From: Planctomycetaceae bacterium
Lineage (GTDB): Bacteria; Planctomycetota; Planctomycetia; Pirellulales; Thermoguttaceae
Assembly: GCA_031288955.1 (NCBI GenBank)
Contig: JAITQJ010000342.1
Span: 1 to 5,913, forward strand
Reading direction: 5' to 3'
DNA length: 5,913 nucleotides
This document shows, piece after piece, positions 1 through 5,913 of this stretch; within the stretch, counting starts at the first letter, position 1, and every line of letters starts with the position of its first letter. A program made the translations under genes and the position numbers. The notes below the pieces were generated by a model, which did not search any database, had not been told where the DNA came from, and saw only the letters and a list, made by a program, of their open reading frames with translations.

Positions 1-1665
1 AGCGGAATTCTCGTTCACTCCCAAGGACAAGACGGTGCTTACAGCGGCGTTTGGATGAAGTCCATCGAAATTCAAGTCCAAGAGGGCGGTACCGGCGACT
101 TCTATGTTGGTTCCAGTAATAAAGACGAAAACTTTTCGATTCAAACGACCGTTATAGGTAAAGTGTATAACCCCCGCGGAACCGACGTAACCGCTTACAC
201 TCCAGGTCGTCCGATGTTATATCGCCTCGGCAGCGACCCTGATAAAAAAGACGCTGCCCGATACCGCAACAAAAATGAAACAGAGAAGCCTGCCGGTGAA
301 TGGAACACGGTCAAAATTATTGCGAAAGGAAATACTCTCAACGTTTACCTCAACGGTCAGTTTGTCAATCACGCTTACAATGTTAAGCCGCAAAAAGGAC
401 GGATACAGATTCAATCCGAAGGGGCAGAGTTTTTTTACCGCCGCATTGATTTGACTCCGCTTCCGAAAGAGGCAAATCCGCTGCCCCGCTTTGCCGTTAT
501 TTCAGACACGCATTTTGAAAATAACCGCGGCGAAGGAGCAAGAGTCAAAGTTCCGAAAGCGTTGAAAAATCTGTTAAGCAAAGAGCCGAAAATGGATGCT
601 GTCTTTGTCGTTGGTGATTTGACCGATAAAGGCAAGCCGGAAGAATTTGACCAACTCGTTTCGGTTTTCGGCGATAAAAGCAATGTTCCTGAAGGAATGG
701 ACGTGTATTTTATGATGGCAGCGAGCCACGATGGTTCCTTTAAGAATCAGGAAATTTTTAAGGAAAAAGTGAAACAGCCGCTGCACCAATACACCGCCAT
801 TAAGGGGTATCCGTTCATTACCATTAGTGAGGGCGGCTACTTGCCGAGTGAATATAATACGTATGCCAAAAAGTTTCTGTCGGAGAGTCTTGCCGATGCT
901 GTGCAAAAATATCCGGGCAAGCCGATATTTGTTTTTACGCATATTCCGCCGCAAAATACCTGTTACGGTTCAAAAGTTTCGGAAGGTTGGGGAACTCCCT
1001 TTTTTACGTCCCTTCTCAATCAATATCCGCAGGTCATTATTTTTTCGGGTCATTCGCATTTCCCGCTGGGCGACCCGCGGTCGATTCATCAAAACAAATT
1101 TACGGCAGTCAATGACGGTTCTACGACATACAGCGAGGTAGAGCCGAAAATTGTCGATGAGGGAATTCATCCGCCGAAATGCGAATATGTTACAGAAGGA
1201 GTTATTGTTAACGTTTTACCGACCGGCGATGTTGAAATTGAACGCTGGGATACTTACCGTAACGAAAAGATATTGCCGGACTGGCTTGTGGAGGCACCGC
1301 ACGACGGCAGCCGTTTCTGTTACAAAAACCGCAGCGGTCTGCCTGCGCCGATATTTGAAAAAGACGCAAAACCGGCGGTGAAAATAACGGGCAAAGAAGT
1401 TGCGGTAACATTCCCGCAGGCATCGGACGAAGATGCGGTGTTCCGTTATCTTGTCGAGATAATGGACGGAGATAAAGTTATTGCTTCGTTCCGCAAGTTT
1501 TCGCAGTTTTATTTGGGCAGTGCGATGCCGAAGGAGTTGACGGTGCCGTTCAACGATTTGCCTGCCGGTAAAGAGTTGAGGGTGCGGACGACGGCGATTG
1601 ATTCGTACAACAATCAGTCGCAACCGATTATCAGCGAGGCATTTAGTATTGGTACACAGCCGTAA
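1..1665 (+). CDS. DUF1080 (3-keto-glycoside hydrolase-like) / metallophosphoesterase fusion protein, 5' partial
   Basis: The reading frame is open from base 1, so the true start and probably a signal peptide lie upstream; 554 residues are visible. Numbering below counts from the Met at 55. The N-terminal part to about residue 137 is a DUF1080/3-keto-disaccharide hydrolase beta-sandwich: 'IEIQVQEG', 'GEWNTVKIIAKG', 'VYLNGQFVN' and 'GRIQIQSEGAEFFYRRIDL' match the family's usual end. Residues ~145-360 form a calcineurin-like phosphoesterase: DTH (151-153), GD (187-188), SHD (224-226), H296 in 'FTHIPP' and GHSH (332-335). The third motif is normally GNH[D/E]; here Asn is replaced by Ser, which may weaken metal binding. 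Residues ~440-532 look like a fibronectin III/Ig-like sandwich. Likely role: extracytoplasmic breakdown of a glycoside or phosphoester; the substrate is unknown. It is followed 15 bp later by the next gene, suggesting co-transcription. The domain calls are firm, the activity is inferred. Confidence 0.9.
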   Translation, partial: SGILVHSQGQDGAYSGVWMKSIEIQVQEGGTGDFYVGSSNKDENFSIQTTVIGKVYNPRGTDVTAYTPGRPMLYRLGSDPDKKDAARYRNKNETEKPAGEWNTVKIIAKGNTLNVYLNGQFVNHAYNVKPQKGRIQIQSEGAEFFYRRIDLTPLPKEANPLPRFAVISDTHFENNRGEGARVKVPKALKNLLSKEPKMDAVFVVGDLTDKGKPEEFDQLVSVFGDKSNVPEGMDVYFMMAASHDGSFKNQEIFKEKVKQPLHQYTAIKGYPFITISEGGYLPSEYNTYAKKFLSESLADAVQKYPGKPIFVFTHIPPQNTCYGSKVSEGWGTPFFTSLLNQYPQVIIFSGHSHFPLGDPRSIHQNKFTAVNDGSTTYSEVEPKIVDEGIHPPKCEYVTEGVIVNVLPTGDVEIERWDTYRNEKILPDWLVEAPHDGSRFCYKNRSGLPAPIFEKDAKPAVKITGKEVAVTFPQASDEDAVFRYLVEIMDGDKVIASFRKFSQFYLGSAMPKELTVPFNDLPAGKELRVRTTAIDSYNNQSQPIISEAFSIGTQP

Positions 1666-1680
1666 TAGTAGGAGAACAGA

Positions 1681-1890
1681 ATGTCGATTATTGAAACAGA
1701 AATACGCCGAAAGCGCAAGCCGGTTGATAATATCGGTGCGGCAGAGGTATCAAAAGAACGGATACACTATTTTTCGGACTTGCCGCAAAAAATTCAAGAG
1801 GACATACGGACGGCTCAACGTGATGTGGCTGCCGGTAACGGGATTTCCAACGAAGAGGTGTTTAGAAAAACAGACGATTTGCCGTTTTGA
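1681..1890 (+). CDS. small hypothetical protein (69 aa), weakly antitoxin-like
   Basis: A short charged protein starts at ATG 1681, with an AGGAG Shine-Dalgarno at 1670-1674 ideally spaced, 15 bp after the preceding stop. This makes translation likely and points to an operon with the upstream gene. There is no signal peptide or membrane segment, so it should be cytoplasmic, unlike its presumed secreted neighbours. The N-terminus is basic ('IRRKRKP', residues 8-14). Residues ~33-62 ('LPQKIQEDIRTAQRDVAAG', then 'GISNEEVF') look like the helix plus 'aGkgi.heeV' ending of RHH/RelB-type antitoxins. No toxin gene follows: the next gene starts 27 bp downstream and is an exported enzyme. The antitoxin resemblance is pattern recognition only, so the function is best left as unknown. 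Confidence 0.6.
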   Translation: MSIIETEIRRKRKPVDNIGAAEVSKERIHYFSDLPQKIQEDIRTAQRDVAAGNGISNEEVFRKTDDLPF

Positions 1891-1917
1891 ATAAATTCCC
1901 CAACAAAAATAATTCAG

Positions 1918-3789
1918 ATGAAATTCAGATTCAGTCCTTTTTTGTTTCTTGCCGTTTTTCCGGCGGTGCTTTATGCGCAAACGCCGGAACCGGTCGTTGA
2001 AGAAAATACGGCTTGGTACGATGTGTCCCGTTGGAGTCTTGAAGGAAAGGGCTGGAAAGAGACTTCAGGACACTTTACCCGGATGCCCAAGCACGCCGAA
2101 GCCGCCGTTCCTAAATATGTTTGGAATTTATCGCAGCACTCCGCAGGGCTTATCGCTCATTTCAAAACCGATGCGCCAACGATTTCTGTACGGCACGAAG
2201 TCGGCGGCAATTTGACGATGCCGCATATGACAACTGTCGGTTCCAGCGGTTTAGACCTGTACGGCAAAGATGACCGCGGTGTCTGGCGATGGGCGGGCAT
2301 CTCGAAACCCAATGCCCCGAAGTATGAATATGTAATGCTTAAAGAGGCACCGGCACAACTGCGGGAATACCGGATTTACCTGCCGCTTTACAATTCAACG
2401 AACGCACTCTCTATCGGTGTACCGAAGGATTGTACGTTTGAAATCCTTCCGCCGTCTGCTGAAAAACCGGTGTTTTGGTATGGAACGTCTATTGTCCACG
2501 GCTGTTCCGGTTCCCGACCGGGAATGACGGTTCCGGCAATGCTTGGTCGGCGTTTGCAGGTTCCGGTTATCAATTTTGGTTTTTCCGGGAGCGGAAGAAT
2601 GGAAATCGAAATGGCACACCTCATTGCCGAAGCGGACGCTTCCGTTTATGTTCTCGATTGTATGCCGAATATGACCGCCGCACCTATTTGGGAACGTGCC
2701 GAAGCTTTTATCCGTGAACTCCGCCGGGCAAAACCGGACACACCGATTATAATGGTCGAAGGTCCCGCTTATTCATTTGTTTGGATTCAGCCGCAATGGC
2801 AGAAAAACCAGCAGGAAAAATGCAAACTTTACCGGGCAACTTTTGAAAAACTCCGAGGTGAAGGAATGAAGGGTTTAGTCTATGTCAAAGGCGGCGAACT
2901 ATACGGCAGCGATGGCGACGGTACGGTGGACGGTTCGCATCCGTCTGACCTCGGTATGTTCCGCAACGCCGATGTACTGGAACCCGTTTTGCGGGAGGTT
3001 ATTACAGGAAACCTTCTGTTGATATGTGCTGCGGGCAGTGAAGGCGAAGAGATTACGAAAAGGGATACAGAGTTAAAGGCGGGCGACCTGTTGGAGTTGA
3101 CAATTAAAAAAGTAAAATTTCGCTTTCGTTGGTGTCCGGCAGGAACGTTCACGATGGGCAGTTCAACCGCCGAAAACGGTCGTGTAAAAGATGAAAAGCC
3201 GCATCAGGTAACATTGACGAGAGGCTTTTGGATGCTGGAAACAGAGGTAACGCAGGAGCAATGGGAAGCGGTGGCAGGAAAGAATCCGAGTCATTTCAAA
3301 GGAGCAAAGTTACCGGTGGAAAGCGTATCTTGGAACGATTGCCAACTGTTTGTTGAGGGGTTGAGTAAATTAGCGGCGGTACAATCTCCGCAGGGATATA
3401 AATTTTCGTTACCGACAGAGACGCAATGGGAGTATGCTTGCCGGGCGGGAACGACCGGTGCTTATGCAGGTGATTTAGACCAGATGGCGTGGTACCGCGA
3501 GAATAGCGGCAGTAAAACGCGCGAGGTTGGTACAAAACAGGCAAATGCTTGGGGTTTGTACGATATGCACGGCAACGTGTGGGAATGGTGCAATGATTGG
3601 TACGGAGACTATCCTACGGACAAGGTAACCGCCCCCGTAGGTGCTTTGTCCGGTTGTGGACGTGTTATCCGCGGCGGCTGTTGGTTCTACGGCTCGCGGT
3701 ATTGCCGGGCGGCACGCCGGTGTATCTACGCGCCCGACTACACTCTCCACTTCTTGGGCGTGCGCGTGTCCCTCGTTAACTGGCGGTAA
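1918..3789 (+). CDS. secreted SGNH/GDSL hydrolase fused to FGE-sulfatase (SUMF1/CLec-fold) domain
   Basis: This 623-residue protein begins with a signal peptide (basic start, hydrophobic 6-18, likely cut after LYA, residue 20). An SGNH-type N-terminal beta domain spans ~30-178. The SGNH hydrolase (~184-360) has all blocks: nucleophile Ser191 in 'YGTSIVHG', Gly221 in 'NFGFSGSG', Asn251 in 'DCMPNM', and Asp338/His341 in 'DGSHPSD'. It is expected to deacylate a carbohydrate or lipid ester outside the cytoplasm. After a linker, residues ~399-618 are an FGE-sulfatase domain ('WCPAGTFTMGS', 'ETEVTQEQWEAV', 'LPTETQWEYACRAGT', 'GLYDMHGNVWEWC', 'RVIRGG'). Of the two catalytic cysteines of true FGE only the second (Cys596) is kept; the first position is Tyr591. 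The domain is therefore probably a ligand-binding CLec fold, not a sulfatase activator. No Shine-Dalgarno is seen before ATG 1918; the start rests on the signal peptide. The last ~100 bp have aberrant composition (see the variable-region entry). Confidence 0.93.
   Translation: MKFRFSPFLFLAVFPAVLYAQTPEPVVEENTAWYDVSRWSLEGKGWKETSGHFTRMPKHAEAAVPKYVWNLSQHSAGLIAHFKTDAPTISVRHEVGGNLTMPHMTTVGSSGLDLYGKDDRGVWRWAGISKPNAPKYEYVMLKEAPAQLREYRIYLPLYNSTNALSIGVPKDCTFEILPPSAEKPVFWYGTSIVHGCSGSRPGMTVPAMLGRRLQVPVINFGFSGSGRMEIEMAHLIAEADASVYVLDCMPNMTAAPIWERAEAFIRELRRAKPDTPIIMVEGPAYSFVWIQPQWQKNQQEKCKLYRATFEKLRGEGMKGLVYVKGGELYGSDGDGTVDGSHPSDLGMFRNADVLEPVLREVITGNLLLICAAGSEGEEITKRDTELKAGDLLELTIKKVKFRFRWCPAGTFTMGSSTAENGRVKDEKPHQVTLTRGFWMLETEVTQEQWEAVAGKNPSHFKGAKLPVESVSWNDCQLFVEGLSKLAAVQSPQGYKFSLPTETQWEYACRAGTTGAYAGDLDQMAWYRENSGSKTREVGTKQANAWGLYDMHGNVWEWCNDWYGDYPTDKVTAPVGALSGCGRVIRGGCWFYGSRYCRAARRCIYAPDYTLHFLGVRVSLVNWR
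3676..3766 (+). other. putative DGR-type variable region in the CLec-fold tail
   Basis: This segment encodes residues ~587-617 of the SGNH/FGE protein. Related domains have Asn-rich tails here (RGGSW, then runs of Asn with A, R and C, then PDNR, then LGFRV). In this copy the expected Asn positions carry NNY codons with mixed first and second bases: TTC 3685, TAC 3688, GGC 3691, TAT 3700, CGC 3715, TGT 3721, ATC 3724, TAC 3727, TAC 3739, CTC 3745, CAC 3748, TTC 3751. This is what randomising the two adenines of AAY template codons would give. Adenine is scarce (9 of 78 bases in 3679-3756). Third-position G/C is 28 of 34 codons over 3679-3780, against 9 of 20 in 3421-3480. No template repeat or reverse transcriptase is in the window, so the DGR call is an inference; an ordinary divergent SUMF1 tail is the alternative. 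Confidence 0.4.
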
Positions 3790-3799
3790 AAAAAGTACA

Positions 3800-3857
3800 T
3801 CAGAGCCGCTAACGCAAGTTAGCGGTTTTTCTCGTCATCTTACGATGGCGGCTCTGA
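3800..3857. repeat. 10-bp perfect inverted repeat enclosing the terminator
   Basis: TCAGAGCCGC at 3800-3809 is the exact reverse complement of GCGGCTCTGA at 3848-3857. The left arm shares CCGC (3806-3809) with the inner terminator stem, so the two pairings are mutually exclusive. Between them, CGTCATC (3833-3839) can pair with GATGGCG (3844-3850) through one G-T wobble. The whole convergent intergenic region is therefore rich in alternative stems; its role could be bidirectional termination or a DNA cruciform. Confidence 0.6.
3806..3830 (+). terminator. rho-independent terminator after the SGNH/FGE gene (also a possible DGR-style hairpin)
   Basis: CCGCTAAC (3806-3813) pairs perfectly with GTTAGCGG (3818-3825) around a GCAA tetraloop, followed directly by five Ts (3826-3830). 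It lies 17 bp after the TAA stop and fits intrinsic termination of the plus-strand block. On the opposite strand the nearest T-run comes from the seven As at 3788-3794, about 11 bp beyond the stem, so termination of the convergent TPR gene by the same structure is possible but weaker. Confidence 0.85.
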
Positions 3858-3880
3858 AACTGGAAAAATCAGCCGTTTAT

Positions 3881-5554
3881 TTACCGTTCGTTGTCAGCAA
3901 CTTCCAGATTCGTTTCCGGTGCCTTCGGTTTGAAACCGGTGATTTTGCCGCCGAGCGATGCCGATGACTGCATCATCTCCTGAACGGCATCGTCAATGCG
4001 GATAGCGTTACGGCGCGGCACGAGATTATCCGCCGGAACTCCAAAAGCCTTCAACGCACGGTCCCGGCTGCTGCGCAACTGCTTACAGAAATTGTCCGGC
4101 TGCGCTGCCGCCGATTTGTACGACTTCGCCTCCAGATTGTTCGGTTCAACAGCAATCCACTGGTCGAGAATGACCGCCGCCTTTTCAAACTCCTTTTGCG
4201 AAAGAAGCGTCAACGCATACCAACGTAAACCCAAAACTTCCCGGCAGCCGGAATCGTATGCCCCGCTCAACGGCAGTAATGCCTCCGCCCAGTTGCCCTG
4301 TTTCGCAAGGCACGCTCCCTTGATGACAAGACGCATCTGGTCAAGAATCGCATCGCCCCAAAGGTTCGCCGCCAAATCACCGGCTTTCTCTTCCTCGTTT
4401 TCCTGAATGTACAGGTCGAGAAGATGCCGCGAAAAATCCGCTGCGGCAGCGAGACTCACTCCGGCACGGAATTGCGGCAAATGTTCTTCCAATACGGCAA
4501 TCGCTTCCTGATTTTTACCCAACAAGCGGAGCGACAACGCCAAACTGATGACCGCAATTTCTTTAATGCGGAGCCGGTGCCAAACGTCCAGCGTAATTCT
4601 CCCGTGCCGGACGGCTGTTTCAAACGAACGAGATGCCAAATCCGGTTTACCGATGCGCTGCAAATGCGAACCAAGGAACGTCAACAACTGCATATCGACC
4701 GGATAGTGGTCGAGTGCTTCGATAAGCCATTTTGTAACATCGGCATCAGGAATCGGCGACTTTATCAGCGTTTCCCAAAAACCGTAATAAGCGGCGAGTC
4801 TGAGTTCGCTGCGCTCCGTTGTGCGAATCAGTTGCCGGTACACACGCCGCGCTGCCGCTGAATTGTCCAGCGTCAACAACGCTTCGCCCTGGTACAAGAG
4901 CAGCGCATCGCTAATGACTTCGCCTTCGTTTTCGAGCCGGTCAAGAAAACGCAGTGCTTTTTCTGCATATTTTTTTGTCTTGAACGGGTCGATTTGTTTC
5001 GGCGGCAGAATAATCCTGCCGGGAGCCGCACTGATTTGAATCATTAAAGCGGCACTGCGTTCCAACAGCGAAGCCTTAATCGTTCCCTTAAAGCGGACTC
5101 CTTTGTGCAGCGGCATCAGCCGTCCGTCAATCGTTTCTTCATCGAAATCACTGCATTTTCCGTCTTCGTGAACGAGGCGGTGCAGCACCATCATATAAAT
5201 TGTTTCCTGTTTAATGTCGTCCTGTACAAAAGACAAGAAATCGTTTCGGGTCTGCGTGTCGAATGTTTCGCCCGGATTCATCCAAAGGATATAGTCGGCA
5301 ACGCCGGCTTCTTCGACGGCATCAATGAGAAAGTTCCGGCTTGCGGCATCGTCATAATCCCAGCCGCCGTTGATAACGGTGGCAGCGGGTGCCTCAATTT
5401 TCAGGTTATCACCGACGGCAAGGATAAAAATCCGGTCGGTCAGTTCGGAGGCACTCTTGACGCTCTGCGGTACAAAGGCGACGCTTTCGGCATCGGCAAC
5501 GATACCAACGGCGAGTTTCGGTGCTTCGCAGCAACATTCGCTAGAAACTGTCAT
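3881..5554 (-). CDS. TPR-repeat protein with degenerate GT2-like N-terminal domain
   Basis: This is a 557-residue protein with no signal peptide or membrane helix. Residues ~12-165 follow the outline of family 2 glycosyltransferases of the TPR-associated type: 'VGIVAD', 'GWDYDDAASRNFLIDAV' (compare W.dDFa.aRN.a), 'ADYILWMNPGETFD' (compare WiLWlDADE) and 'RLMPLHKGVRFKGTI' (compare RLFr...g.rFeG.iHE). The DxD metal/nucleotide-sugar motif is missing, replaced by NPGE (93-96), and the HE of the last motif is KA. Activity is doubtful. From ~195 to 490 the chain is alpha-helical with TPR-like pairs, for example 'ALLLYQGEALLTLDNSAAA', 'TFLGSHLQRIGKPDLASRS', 'ALSLRLLGKNQEAIAVLEE' and 'ALTLLSQKEFEKAAVILDQ'. 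The C-terminus (~490-557) is low-complexity. Three Cys (7-9) near the start are unusual. The start at 5554 has only a weak CGGA-type ribosome site. It is probably a scaffold for protein-protein contacts; partner unknown. Confidence 0.88.
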   Translation of the reverse strand: MTVSSECCCEAPKLAVGIVADAESVAFVPQSVKSASELTDRIFILAVGDNLKIEAPAATVINGGWDYDDAASRNFLIDAVEEAGVADYILWMNPGETFDTQTRNDFLSFVQDDIKQETIYMMVLHRLVHEDGKCSDFDEETIDGRLMPLHKGVRFKGTIKASLLERSAALMIQISAAPGRIILPPKQIDPFKTKKYAEKALRFLDRLENEGEVISDALLLYQGEALLTLDNSAAARRVYRQLIRTTERSELRLAAYYGFWETLIKSPIPDADVTKWLIEALDHYPVDMQLLTFLGSHLQRIGKPDLASRSFETAVRHGRITLDVWHRLRIKEIAVISLALSLRLLGKNQEAIAVLEEHLPQFRAGVSLAAAADFSRHLLDLYIQENEEEKAGDLAANLWGDAILDQMRLVIKGACLAKQGNWAEALLPLSGAYDSGCREVLGLRWYALTLLSQKEFEKAAVILDQWIAVEPNNLEAKSYKSAAAQPDNFCKQLRSSRDRALKAFGVPADNLVPRRNAIRIDDAVQEMMQSSASLGGKITGFKPKAPETNLEVADNER

Positions 5555-5627
5555 TGTATTTTCCGTAGGGGTCTCTATCCCGTTATCGGTAAAAACAGAT
5601 AAAAAGTTTAAATTTTTGACGATTTGC

Positions 5628-5656
5628 TTGATTTTATCTTGAAAACCGGCTATGAT
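5628..5656 (+). promoter_or_regulatory. sigma70-type promoter of the rubredoxin gene
   Basis: TTGATT (5628-5633) matches four of six -35 consensus bases. TATGAT (5651-5656) matches five of six -10 bases. They are separated by exactly 17 bp. Transcription would begin near 5663, leaving a leader of about 28 nt that contains the GGAGG at 5679-5683. Seen by eye; no start-site data. Confidence 0.6.
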
Positions 5657-5690
5657 TTAGCCGCCCTTTTTGACAAACGGAGGTATTTCG

Positions 5691-5849
5691 ATGAAAAAAT
5701 ACGTATGCAGGACGTGCGGTTATGTTTACGACCCGGCTGTCGGCGACCCTGACAGCGGCATTGCTCCCGGTACCGCCTTTGAAGATATTCCCGATGATTG
5801 GGTCTGTCCGCTCTGCGGAGTGAACAAGACGGAATTCGACCCTGAATAG
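5691..5849 (+). CDS. rubredoxin
   Basis: This complete 52-residue gene has an ideal GGAGG ribosome site at 5679-5683, seven bases before the ATG. The protein begins MKKYVCRTCGYVYDPAVGDP and carries the two knuckles Cys6-x2-Cys9-Gly-Tyr and Cys39-Pro-Leu-Cys42-Gly. These four cysteines bind one iron. The family's 'DPD.GI.PGT.FEDIPDDWVCP' core is intact and the length is normal. It is a small cytoplasmic one-electron carrier, in anaerobes usually serving oxygen or superoxide reduction (rubrerythrin, superoxide reductase, flavodiiron proteins) or other oxidoreductases. None of these partners is in the window, so the actual partner is unknown. It appears to be transcribed alone from its own promoter, divergently from the TPR gene. 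Confidence 0.97.
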   Translation: MKKYVCRTCGYVYDPAVGDPDSGIAPGTAFEDIPDDWVCPLCGVNKTEFDPE

Positions 5850-5913
5850 GGAACCCGAATAGGAAATGAGGGCGGCAAAAGCGACTTGCAAAATAATGCA
5901 CTTTTTGCAGAAA

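Noticed and set aside
1598..1894. 98-codon plus-strand frame overlapping two genes
   Set aside because: Out of frame with both the phosphoesterase end and the 69-residue gene; basic and Arg-rich as frame-shifted shadows are, with no ribosome site.
3110..3789. True formylglycine-generating enzyme (sulfatase activator)
   Set aside because: The first catalytic Cys is Tyr591, the domain is fused to an exported hydrolase, and no sulfatase gene is nearby.
3641..3967. 108-codon plus-strand frame running past the SGNH/FGE stop
   Set aside because: It would suggest an alternative end for the gene, but it is a different frame crossing the terminator. The SUMF1 fold ends properly at 3789.
3996..4861. 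Two plus-strand open frames (136 and 145 codons)
   Set aside because: Antisense shadows of the TPR gene; their translations are low in hydrophobic core and match no fold I recognise.
5105..5602. 165-codon plus-strand open frame
   Set aside because: It lies opposite the TPR/GT-like gene over nearly all its length and has no recognisable domain. The minus-strand frame has clear family motifs.
5634..5901. Two minus-strand open frames opposite rubredoxin
   Set aside because: They exist only because they oppose the real rubredoxin gene, whose four cysteines and promoter are unambiguous.
5887..5909. TGCAAAA/TTTTGCA inverted repeat at the window end as a rubredoxin terminator
   Set aside because: AT-rich 7-bp stem with a 9-nt loop and no T-run before the window ends; too weak to call.
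3790..5913. DGR reverse transcriptase, accessory gene or template repeat
   Set aside because: Looked for a near-copy of the 3676-3789 tail with AAC codons and for an RT-like protein with the YxDD motif on both strands; none seen. This weakens the DGR call but does not exclude it.

Overview
The window reads as chromosomal DNA of moderate GC from an anaerobic or microaerobic bacterium, most likely of the Planctomycetota/Verrucomicrobiota/Lentisphaerota (PVC) group. This rests on family knowledge, not on a search. A secreted protein fusing an SGNH hydrolase to an FGE-sulfatase (SUMF1) domain, a DUF1080-metallophosphoesterase fusion, and a TPR protein with a glycosyltransferase-like head are all typical of that group, and a rubredoxin suggests low-oxygen electron transfer. 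No phage, IS element, CRISPR array, tRNA or rRNA was seen.

Layout: positions 1-3789 hold three plus-strand genes that could form one operon. They are the 3' part of a DUF1080 (3-keto-glycoside hydrolase-like) + calcineurin-like phosphoesterase + beta-sandwich protein (1-1665), a 69-residue orphan protein with a faint antitoxin look (1681-1890), and a secreted SGNH hydrolase/FGE-like fusion (1918-3789). A strong stem-loop plus T-run at 3806-3830 closes this block. A minus-strand gene (5554-3881) converges on it and encodes a degenerate GT2-like domain followed by TPR-like helices. Divergent from that gene, a clear sigma70-type promoter (5628-5656) drives a complete 52-residue rubredoxin gene (5691-5849).

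The most interesting signal is the last ~100 bp of the SGNH/FGE gene. This C-type-lectin-fold tail changes abruptly to GC-rich, A-poor codons. At most positions where relatives carry Asn it has NNY codons with varied first two bases, the footprint expected of adenine-directed mutagenesis by a diversity-generating retroelement (DGR). The gene then ends in a GC-rich block, and 17 bp later comes a perfect 8-bp hairpin with a 4-nt loop, the layout of DGR target sites. No reverse transcriptase or template repeat is in the window, so the call is an inference that depends on the surrounding genome.

Functionally, the first and third genes look like envelope or secreted carbohydrate-processing proteins (glycoside cleavage, deacylation). 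The TPR protein and rubredoxin are separate units with no evident link to them.
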